Shown here piece after piece: positions 17,311 to 24,866 of a stretch of 64,000 nt of DNA. The notes under the pieces were generated by a model. It did no database searches and was not told where the DNA came from. It saw only the letters and a list, made by a program, of their open reading frames with translations. This DNA is from Bacteroides sp. 519. Its GTDB lineage: Bacteria; Bacteroidota; Bacteroidia; Bacteroidales; Bacteroidaceae. The translations under genes and the position numbers were made by a program. The DNA lies in assembly GCF_010500955.1 (NCBI RefSeq), contig NZ_QVMJ01000007.1:1-64000 (forward strand). The letters run 5' to 3'. Position 1 is the first letter of the stretch. Each line of letters opens with the position of its first letter.

Positions 17311-20300
17311 TAGGGAAGAGTAGCCACCATCTCCCTTAATACACTTACAGCAGTTTCTACATTAGAAACCGATTTAATAATCATTGAACGTTTGCCCTTG
17401 TGCTCTCGCAAGTCACTAATCCGGGGATTCTTCATCATGAACGCTATTAGTTTACCAAACGATTCACTTTGATAGTACGGACTATCTTGATTAGACACCA
17501 AAAACAATGTCATGCGGCCACCTTTGAGGAATACTTTTTCGGCTCCCAGTCGTGCAGCCAGCCTGCGAAGCGGAACAATGCGCAATAAATCTTCTGTCTC
17601 CGGAGGAACCGCACCGAAGCGGTCTTCCAAACGAGAGCGGAAGGCCTCTACATCCTTATCTAAAGTCAAGCCGTCCAGTTCACGATACAACAACATGCGT
17701 TCGCTGCTACCTGTTACATAATCGGCAGGTAATAATAGTTCCAAATCACTTTCTACAGTGGCTTCTTCAACAAACTGTTCGCCGCTTATGGTACCATCGG
17801 AAGAAATTTCATTTCCATATAACTCGGCAAACTCATTTATCTTAAGTTCCTGAACAGCTTCGGTTAATATTTTCTGGTAGGTTTCATAACCTAAATCTGC
17901 AACAAATCCACTTTGTTCTGCTCCAAGAAGGTTTCCCGCTCCGCGGATATCAAGGTCTTGCATAGCAATATGGATTCCACTTCCTAAATCGCTAAAGTTC
18001 TCAATAGCCTGTAAACGGCGCCGTGCCTCCTGAGTAAGACTTGCAAGCGAAGGGGCCAGCAGATAACAGAAAGCCTTTTTATTACTACGTCCTACCCTAC
18101 CCCGAAGCTGGTGCAAATCACTCAGCCCAAATCTATGTGCATCGTTAATAATGATTGTATTGGCATTGGGTATATCAATACCACTTTCTACAATAGAAGT
18201 AGCAATTAGAACATCGTAGTCGTAATTTACAAAATCGAAGATCACTTTTTCCAGTTCTGCCGGATCCATTTGTCCGTGCCCAATAACAATACGTGCATCC
18301 GGAATGTAATGCAAAATCTTAGTTTTCAGTTCAGTAAGGTTAGCTATGCGGTTGTTTACAAGGAAAACCTGACCGTTGCGACTCATTTCGAAATTAATGG
18401 CATCTGTTATTACCTCTTCATCAAATGTATGCAATTCGGTTTGTATCGGATAACGGTTAGGTGGAGGAGTTGATATCACACTTAAATCACGAGCACCCAT
18501 CAAAGAGAATTGCAGCGTTCGTGGTATAGGTGTAGCTGTCATCGTCAGGGTATCTACGTTTACTTTAAGCTGACGTAATTTTTCTTTCACACCTACTCCA
18601 AACTTTTGTTCTTCGTCAACCACCAACAGGCCAAGATCCTTAAACTGTATATCTTTACTCAACAGGCGGTGTGTACCAATCAGGATGTTAATCTTTCCCT
18701 CTTTTAAATCGTTGATAACAGCTTTTGTTTGCGCGGCTGTCCGGGCACGACTCAAATAATCTACCCGTACCGGGAAATTCTTCAACCTATCGCGAAAGTT
18801 CTGAAAATGTTGATAAGCCAACACCGTAGTTGGTACAAGTACGGCTACTTGTTTATTATCGGTTGCAGCTTTAAAAGCTGCACGAATAGCAACTTCGGTT
18901 TTTCCGAAACCCACATCGCCGCAAACTAAGCGGTCCATCGGAATATCCCGTTCCATGTCGTGCTTAACATCAACAGTGGCTTTTCCCTGATCGGGAGTAT
19001 CCTCATAAATAAAACTGGCTTCCAGTTCGTTTTGCATAAAGCTATCAGGGCTAAATGCAAACCCTTTTTCTTGCCGCCGTTGCGAATAGAGTTTTATTAA
19101 ATCGCGGGCAATATCTTTTATCTTGCTCTTGGTACGTTCTTTCAGTTTCTCCCATGCACCGGTTCCCAGTTTGTTTAAGCGGGGTGGCTCACCATCTTTA
19201 CCCTTATATTTCGATACTTTGTGTAAAGAGTGTATCGAAACAAACACCACATCGTCATTCTGGAAAGTGAGTTTCATAACCTCCTGCGTTGTATCGCCAT
19301 TGGGTAAACGCACCAATCCGCCAAATTTACCTACTCCATGATCGGTATGTACTACATAATCACCGGGAATAAACTGGTTCAACTCTTTCAACGAAAGAGC
19401 CACTTTACCCGAACGGGCTTTATCACTTTTGAGGTTATATTTATGGAAACGGTCGAACAGCTGATGATCGGTAAATATACACATTTTCAGGGTATTGTCG
19501 GAAAATCCCTCGTGCAGTGTCCGGTCTACAGGGATAAAGTCTATATCATCTCCCCTATCATTAAAAATAGCACGTATTCTATCTATCTGTTTACTGCTGT
19601 CACTACATATATATAAGGTGTATCCCTTCTGTATATATTCTTTAAAAGAGGCAGCAACCATATCAAAGTTTTTATGATATACTGGTTGAATGGTTGTATC
19701 GAATGTAAGCGTAGCATTCGGTATTCCGGTTGGCTGATTGCCAAATTCCACCCGCAGGAAGTTCAGAGCCTGCCGGCCGAATTGTTCTCCTGTAATTAAC
19801 AGGTTCTTTAATTTCGATCGTTGAATAGCCAGTTCCTCTATTTCCTCGTCGGCCTTTGCAGCTTCTTTGTGTTCCATTACGTCTTTGTACAGACACTGAA
19901 TCCGTTCTCGCTGCCAAAGAAAATCTTTCATTACCAGTATCGTATCATCCGGAATAAAATCAAGAAAAGGAGTGTTTTCATTTCCCGAAATGCCCAGATC
20001 GGGCACAATAGAAATACTTTCTTTTCCATCTTTAGAAAGCTGTGTTTGTACTTCGAAGGTGCGGATACTTTCTACTTCATCTCCAAAAAAGTCGATACGA
20101 TAAGGATATTCGGAAGAGAAAGAAAAAACGTCGATAATGCTTCCTCGTACAGCATATTGCCCGGGTTCGTAAACATAATCTACGTATTGAAAGCCGTAGC
20201 TACGCAGAACTTCTGTTATGAAGTTTGTATCTACCTGCTCTCCTGTATGAAGTTTTAGTGTTTTGTCCTTCAGTTCTTTGCGCGAAACTACTTTTTCGAC

Positions 20301-20684
20301 CAGCGAATCGGGATAGGTTACAATGCACAATCCTTTTTCTTCCTTCTGTAATCTATTCAATACTTCGGTACGCAGTATTTCGTTGGCTGCATCTTTTTGC
20401 CCATATTTAATGGCCTTGCGAAAGGAAGATGGAAAGAACACTGTTTTTTCGTCTCCCAATATTTGCTTCAAATCGTTATAGAAGTATCCGGCTTCTTCCA
20501 AATCACTTAGTATAAAAACAAGTGATTGATTTATTTCACCGGCAACAGACGAAAAGAATAAAGAGGCCGAAGAGGCCTGTAACCCACCACAATATATATG
20601 GCGTATATCACTATCTGATAGTAACTTTATCAGTTGCTTGTTTGGATGTTTATAATATTCCTTTTGGAGATCGCTAAGTTTCAT
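17310..20684 (-). CDS. mfd: Mfd, transcription-repair coupling factor
   Basis: DNA translocase that removes RNA polymerase stalled at lesions and recruits UvrA. 1124 residues from the ATG at 20684 (MKLSDLQKEYY); an upstream in-frame start would add 60 residues with no family likeness and would run through the promoter. Domains in order: UvrB-like N-terminal modules, the CarD-like polymerase-binding domain (GDYVVHTDHGVGKFGGL), the helicase with Walker A GDVGFGKTE (589-597) and DEEQ box (690-693), motif VI region (HQLRGRVGRS), and the TRCF C-terminal domain. Divergent from the propeller gene at 20815, with the two -7 boxes about 24 bases apart. Confidence 0.97.
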   Translation of the reverse strand: MKLSDLQKEYYKHPNKQLIKLLSDSDIRHIYCGGLQASSASLFFSSVAGEINQSLVFILSDLEEAGYFYNDLKQILGDEKTVFFPSSFRKAIKYGQKDAANEILRTEVLNRLQKEEKGLCIVTYPDSLVEKVVSRKELKDKTLKLHTGEQVDTNFITEVLRSYGFQYVDYVYEPGQYAVRGSIIDVFSFSSEYPYRIDFFGDEVESIRTFEVQTQLSKDGKESISIVPDLGISGNENTPFLDFIPDDTILVMKDFLWQRERIQCLYKDVMEHKEAAKADEEIEELAIQRSKLKNLLITGEQFGRQALNFLRVEFGNQPTGIPNATLTFDTTIQPVYHKNFDMVAASFKEYIQKGYTLYICSDSSKQIDRIRAIFNDRGDDIDFIPVDRTLHEGFSDNTLKMCIFTDHQLFDRFHKYNLKSDKARSGKVALSLKELNQFIPGDYVVHTDHGVGKFGGLVRLPNGDTTQEVMKLTFQNDDVVFVSIHSLHKVSKYKGKDGEPPRLNKLGTGAWEKLKERTKSKIKDIARDLIKLYSQRRQEKGFAFSPDSFMQNELEASFIYEDTPDQGKATVDVKHDMERDIPMDRLVCGDVGFGKTEVAIRAAFKAATDNKQVAVLVPTTVLAYQHFQNFRDRLKNFPVRVDYLSRARTAAQTKAVINDLKEGKINILIGTHRLLSKDIQFKDLGLLVVDEEQKFGVGVKEKLRQLKVNVDTLTMTATPIPRTLQFSLMGARDLSVISTPPPNRYPIQTELHTFDEEVITDAINFEMSRNGQVFLVNNRIANLTELKTKILHYIPDARIVIGHGQMDPAELEKVIFDFVNYDYDVLIATSIVESGIDIPNANTIIINDAHRFGLSDLHQLRGRVGRSNKKAFCYLLAPSLASLTQEARRRLQAIENFSDLGSGIHIAMQDLDIRGAGNLLGAEQSGFVADLGYETYQKILTEAVQELKINEFAELYGNEISSDGTISGEQFVEEATVESDLELLLPADYVTGSSERMLLYRELDGLTLDKDVEAFRSRLEDRFGAVPPETEDLLRIVPLRRLAARLGAEKVFLKGGRMTLFLVSNQDSPYYQSESFGKLIAFMMKNPRISDLREHKGKRSMIIKSVSNVETAVSVLREMVATLP

Positions 20685-20754
20685 AACAGAAAAAAGTTTG
20701 GGTGGCAACGTGCCACAACGAAGCTCTTCTAACTGAGAAGAACATAATTGGGTG

Positions 20755-20762
20755 CAAAAGTA
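20755..20762 (-). promoter_or_regulatory. -7 promoter box (TACTTTTG) for mfd
   Basis: The minus strand reads TACTTTTG, about 70 bases ahead of the mfd ATG at 20684, which supports the shorter Mfd start. Confidence 0.5.
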
Positions 20763-20785
20763 GTAAATAATAGGCTCAAAATCTC

Positions 20786-20793
20786 TATATTTG
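20786..20793 (+). promoter_or_regulatory. -7 promoter box (TATATTTG) for the propeller gene
   Basis: TATATTTG ends 21 bases before the ATG at 20815, implying a very short leader. It supports the ATG at 20815 over the in-frame start at 20791, which would fall inside the box. Confidence 0.55.
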
Positions 20794-20814
20794 GCAAACA
20801 CAAACTGGCATATT

Positions 20815-22785
20815 ATGAAAAAAGCGATCCTCAGCCTCTGTATTTTGCTTAGTACCATAGCCATATTCGGGCAACCTTCATACTCTTCCCGAATAACTTT
20901 TTACGGTGCCAATCTATCTGTATCTCCTTCCGAAAACATATGGGTTGCAACCCAATCCGGTTACCTGCTACATACGGAGAGCATCAATAAGTTGTGGAAT
21001 TTCTGTTCCTTCGGGAATAAATTAAACTACCCTGATGAAGGTAAAGGTACTTTCCAACGAATCACATCTTTTAATAATGACACCTTAATGATATCCGAAA
21101 AAGATTTTGTTTGGTGGACAGGTAATAAGGGAGATAGCTGGGAAAAAATACAGTTTGGACATTCTAGTTGGGTTGATGCTTTCTATTATCTCCCAAACGG
21201 AAAAGCATGGATGAGTGGTTCTTCGCAATTCATTTATTATACCGAAAACTTTGGGAAAACATGGAAACAATTCGATAAAATAGAGAAAGATGGAAATCTA
21301 CGTTTTCATACAATCTGTTTTGACGAGGACGAAAAAACTGGGCTGTTTGGCTCTACATGGAATGTAATTTACAAAACAATGGATAATTGCCAAACATGGC
21401 AGAAAATCCCAACTCCTTATTCGCAAGGGAAATACAAATGGAAATACAATGAATACTCAGAAACGCGCCCTGAGATAAATAAAATAAAAATTGCAGGTAA
21501 TAATTATATTACTAGCCAACACCAGCGAATATTTGTTACTCGGAAAGACTCCATTGATTGGATACAATTACCCTTTGTGAGAGATTTTGAAGTAACTGTT
21601 AACGGAAACATTTATCTACTTTACAAAGACCATACTGTAGAGTTGCTTGATTGCAATCTTACACCTCTATGGAAATCAAAAGAAAGTTTACCTGAAAATA
21701 TCATATCTCTTGCTGTACAAAACGAAACACTTTTCTTTCTCACTCCTCACTCTGTAGGAAAAATAAATGAGAAAACTTATCTGGATAAAGAAGCTTTTAC
21801 TGATGAGTTACCCATTGAAGAGCCTTATCTGCAAGTAACTTTCAGAGGAAATAAATACGGTTTTTCTAATAAAGATATTTTGCTGTATGAAAAGGATAAA
21901 TGCAAATGGAAGCGGCTTTTCTCTGGTAGTTTCATTATTGGAGATGCCACTGTTTACAAAGGTAATGTTATAGTGACTAACAACGATTTAACAAAACACT
22001 ACATATTAAACCTTGAAGAAAAGCGATTACATCCTTTTTCCGTCCCCGACAAACTTTTTCCTACCGATGTGCCAATAAAAGAATTCAGTATAGAATTGGG
22101 TAGTAGAGGTTGTTTCCATCATGAAACTTCAAGAAGAACATATGTGCGGAAAGGAGACGTATTTAAATCTGATCCCTTAAAAGATACAACCGACAATAAA
22201 AATGAAATGCCCATAAGCATTAATGCTACTGTTGTAGAGACTCTGATACATGCTATCGACAGCCTAAAACATGATCGTTTATCATTTTCCGACCTTGAAA
22301 TATCAGGTGATGATATTCTCAATTATCAAAAAATGATTGATGAAGAATCACAATCAACAGAAGACAGACCACCTCATTTTCTATTTGATGAATTTGAGGT
22401 ATATACATTTGATGAAAATAGCGATTTCAACTTCTATAGAAACATTGTACCTCTACTTGATAGAGTGACAGATGATGTAATTGAATACATTTTTAATCCT
22501 AAACCTAATTTCTGGAGTACCACAGTTTACTGGCGTAAAATAAGCATCTGGTTAGGCAATAGTACATCTTTGGAAATAACAAACAGTGATTATAAACCCA
22601 ATTTTTATTATTCGCCCTGGACAATAAAATACAATGGGTTAACTTTTAAAATAAATTCTTTTAAAATCGGCAAAATCATAAACGAACTATCAAATGGTTG
22701 TTTTCTAAGAAAAAGATATAGGGATAAAAACTATCTGCTGTTTCAGATTGCTGATTATTTTTATCAAAGGGATAATTTACAGTAG
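20815..22785 (+). CDS. Secreted BNR/YCF48-type beta-propeller protein
   Basis: 656 residues from the ATG at 20815, with a signal peptide (ILSLCILLSTIAIFGQ). The N-terminal ~350 residues hold repeats of the BNR/sortilin/YCF48 type: a hydrophobic strand followed by T-x-x-x-G-x-x-W-like turns (TENFGKTWKQF, TMDNCQTWQKIP, NKGDSWEKIQF). The C-terminal ~170 residues match no domain I know. Predicted periplasmic or surface-exposed; propellers of this type often bind proteins or glycans. It has its own promoter and is followed after 157 bases by the four-gene vWA-tubulin operon on the same strand. Shared strand, A/T-rich composition and position suggest a link with that operon, but this is inference. 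Not recognised as a named gene. Confidence 0.75.
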   Translation: MKKAILSLCILLSTIAIFGQPSYSSRITFYGANLSVSPSENIWVATQSGYLLHTESINKLWNFCSFGNKLNYPDEGKGTFQRITSFNNDTLMISEKDFVWWTGNKGDSWEKIQFGHSSWVDAFYYLPNGKAWMSGSSQFIYYTENFGKTWKQFDKIEKDGNLRFHTICFDEDEKTGLFGSTWNVIYKTMDNCQTWQKIPTPYSQGKYKWKYNEYSETRPEINKIKIAGNNYITSQHQRIFVTRKDSIDWIQLPFVRDFEVTVNGNIYLLYKDHTVELLDCNLTPLWKSKESLPENIISLAVQNETLFFLTPHSVGKINEKTYLDKEAFTDELPIEEPYLQVTFRGNKYGFSNKDILLYEKDKCKWKRLFSGSFIIGDATVYKGNVIVTNNDLTKHYILNLEEKRLHPFSVPDKLFPTDVPIKEFSIELGSRGCFHHETSRRTYVRKGDVFKSDPLKDTTDNKNEMPISINATVVETLIHAIDSLKHDRLSFSDLEISGDDILNYQKMIDEESQSTEDRPPHFLFDEFEVYTFDENSDFNFYRNIVPLLDRVTDDVIEYIFNPKPNFWSTTVYWRKISIWLGNSTSLEITNSDYKPNFYYSPWTIKYNGLTFKINSFKIGKIINELSNGCFLRKRYRDKNYLLFQIADYFYQRDNLQ

Positions 22786-22880
22786 GTTCTTTGTTGGATA
22801 CAGCTCTAACAGGATCAGAATACAAAGATATTGTTGAATAAATATTTTGAATCCATTCTAATATTTATCATAATTTATTC

Positions 22881-22888
22881 TATTTTTG
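22881..22888 (+). promoter_or_regulatory. Possible -7 promoter box (TATTTTTG) for the vWA-tubulin operon
   Basis: TATTTTTG fits TAnnTTTG and lies 55 bases before the vWA gene in the 157-base gap after the propeller gene. The rest of the gap is A/T-rich with no terminator-like hairpin, so read-through from the propeller gene is also possible. Confidence 0.42.
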
Positions 22889-22942
22889 CATACATAAGAA
22901 ATGATTCATTGAGCATTCTATTAAAAAAGTCGAATAAATATT

Positions 22943-23962
22943 ATGAAGAACATTCGTATTACCAAAAGTTTTTGCTGTATAATAATACTCCTATTCCTGT
23001 TCTCTGTACCTTTTATTTCTGCCCAGAACCCTCAGTTTAAATACGAGAGACGTATCTATTTATGGGATGTTACCTTATCCATGAAAGGCTATCAAGGTAA
23101 CACACCCAATATATACGATGAAGTAGTAAAAGCCATCAAAACAGATATCAACAGTATTGCCGATGAAGATACCGAAATTATAGTACTTCCCTTTCAGGTA
23201 AGCATATTGGAAGAATGGAGAGAAAAAGCTACAGAAGAAGGAAAAAGAAATATCATCCAGAAGATAGAAAAATACAAAAACGATAAAATCACCAATACAA
23301 ACATCTGCTACCCATTAAGTAATATAATGCAGAAATACCTAAGCAATGACAAGCGGAATGTACTGTTATTACTCACCGATGGTAAACACACACCCACAGC
23401 CGAATACCCTAAAGATTGCTTGATTGAACTTATTCGTAGCTGGTGTGAGTTTGCTTCCGAAACCGACTCGTATGCTTTTTATGTTATGCTTACCCAATTT
23501 GCCAAAGACGAAGAACTGATTAGAGTTATTAGCGAAACATGCAGAATAAATGCTGTAGAAGGCACCAATATAAACTTCATAGAACTTTATCCTTACACCA
23601 TTGGCAAATACAATATTAAAGATGATGAGGGAAAAACATGGATGGCAAAAGTAGAATGTAAAAAACACGTTCGCATACCCGATGGCATAAAGATAAAACT
23701 GAAAGCAATTGATGATAAATACTTTGATGTAGATACAATTGTTGACCTCAGGGATAATAACTTCAAGTTTAACCTGCGTCAACGGTATACATACGAAGAA
23801 TTGCAGGAACTGCTACCTCATGAAGAGAACAGGCATGTACGAATTGCCATATCTATAGCAAACCAACAAGACTTCCCTCTGGTTTCTTTATTATTGGACG
23901 AAATTGACTTTGAATACGTTTACAAACCCGAAAAAACACTCAAGATATATGTACAGGACTAA
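22943..23962 (+). CDS. Exported von Willebrand factor A (vWA) domain protein
   Basis: 339 residues. The signal peptide (CCIIILLFLFSVPFISAQ) directs it to the periplasm. The vWA domain covers ~35-215, with a metal-ion-dependent adhesion site: Asp42-x-Thr44-x-Ser46 (IYLWDVTLSMKG; DxTxS in place of the usual DxSxS), Thr119 (TNTNICYPL) and Asp146 (LLLLTDGKHTP). The C-terminal ~110 residues form a beta-rich extension. vWA domains of this class mediate metal-dependent protein contacts. It is the first gene of a tight operon: its last 14 bases overlap the next gene. It probably presents a ligand site in the periplasm to the lipoprotein encoded next; that is inference from context. Confidence 0.85.
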   Translation: MKNIRITKSFCCIIILLFLFSVPFISAQNPQFKYERRIYLWDVTLSMKGYQGNTPNIYDEVVKAIKTDINSIADEDTEIIVLPFQVSILEEWREKATEEGKRNIIQKIEKYKNDKITNTNICYPLSNIMQKYLSNDKRNVLLLLTDGKHTPTAEYPKDCLIELIRSWCEFASETDSYAFYVMLTQFAKDEELIRVISETCRINAVEGTNINFIELYPYTIGKYNIKDDEGKTWMAKVECKKHVRIPDGIKIKLKAIDDKYFDVDTIVDLRDNNFKFNLRQRYTYEELQELLPHEENRHVRIAISIANQQDFPLVSLLLDEIDFEYVYKPEKTLKIYVQD

Positions 23963-24854
23963 ATGGTTACCCGCATTATTACTCGTTTTTCTACTCTTTT
24001 CCTGTAATAGCGAAAAAACAGATAACTCTACTCTTTGGGGTGAAACAACATATTATTCTAACTTTCTTTTCTATAAATACGATCCTGTAATTATGGAAAA
24101 AACATTGCGGCTGGAATTTAACAACAATGCACGTTCGGTTACTGGTGTAAAACTTGGTATCTTCGAAAAAGATGATAAAGACAAACTACAGCCTGTTAAA
24201 CAAGGCATCCGGCTTTACAAGAACGGAGAGCCCTGTTCTGGTAACGAATTTACAGTATCGGGCAATGAAGAAGAAGCAAGAATCGGAATTGAATTCCTAT
24301 CCGATGCACGTGAAGGAATACATAAATGGTATTTCAAAGTAATAGACGATGGAGGACTGGATCGAATTAACGACTCCGAAATATCAGCAGAGCCCAAACC
24401 TGTACTTCTGGAACTGCGGGCAAAAAAGGCAGATATATGGAATCCACTGGCACTTACATTTACATGGTTGCTTATTATCCTTGTAGCCATATTACTGTTA
24501 TGGATGCTGGTTTTACGCAACCTTGTTTATCCACGATTCAAAGTAGGAGCATTTACTGTAACCGATCCTTATTACAGCATGCGCCGCTTACGGGGATGTT
24601 ATAAATTGGTATGCACCAGTAAACCGGTTAAACAATCTGCCCTAAGCAAATTATTTAAAGGTACTGTTATATACGAGGTTAATCCTTTCTGGACAAAAGA
24701 CTGGGTTATTATACCCCGCGACTCTTCGTCTATAAAGCCAATCGGTACACCAGAGTACACATTCGAGCCTTACACTGTGAGCCTGCGCAAAGCTACAGAA
24801 TACAAGGTTACCAATAACAAAACCGGAGAAAAATTGATACTAATAATAAACTAA
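23949..24854 (+). CDS. Membrane-anchored lipoprotein, possible transenvelope linker
   Basis: 301 residues from the ATG at 23949 (MYRTKWLPALLL), overlapping the vWA gene by 14 bases. A lipobox (LLFSC, Cys19) predicts lipidation; a second hydrophobic helix at ~166-189 (LALTFTWLLIILVAILLLW) crosses the inner membrane. This leaves a ~145-residue beta-rich periplasmic domain (Ig-like by pattern) and a ~110-residue basic cytoplasmic domain. If Cys19 is not lipidated, the first helix would be a plain signal peptide and the topology would stay the same. The family is not recognised. Its position between the vWA protein and the cytoplasmic GTPase suggests it links the two sides of the membrane. Twelve bases separate it from the GTPase gene. 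Confidence 0.78.
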   Translation: MYRTKWLPALLLVFLLFSCNSEKTDNSTLWGETTYYSNFLFYKYDPVIMEKTLRLEFNNNARSVTGVKLGIFEKDDKDKLQPVKQGIRLYKNGEPCSGNEFTVSGNEEEARIGIEFLSDAREGIHKWYFKVIDDGGLDRINDSEISAEPKPVLLELRAKKADIWNPLALTFTWLLIILVAILLLWMLVLRNLVYPRFKVGAFTVTDPYYSMRRLRGCYKLVCTSKPVKQSALSKLFKGTVIYEVNPFWTKDWVIIPRDSSSIKPIGTPEYTFEPYTVSLRKATEYKVTNNKTGEKLILIIN

Positions 24855-24866
24855 ATAGAACAACTT

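Noticed and set aside
20624..20864. Longer Mfd start about 60 codons upstream
   Set aside because: The extra residues match no Mfd domain and would include the -7 boxes of both divergent genes.
22831..23040. 69-codon open frame in the gap before the vWA gene
   Set aside because: It starts at a TTG and overlaps the vWA start in another frame; the vWA gene has a clear signal peptide and domain.
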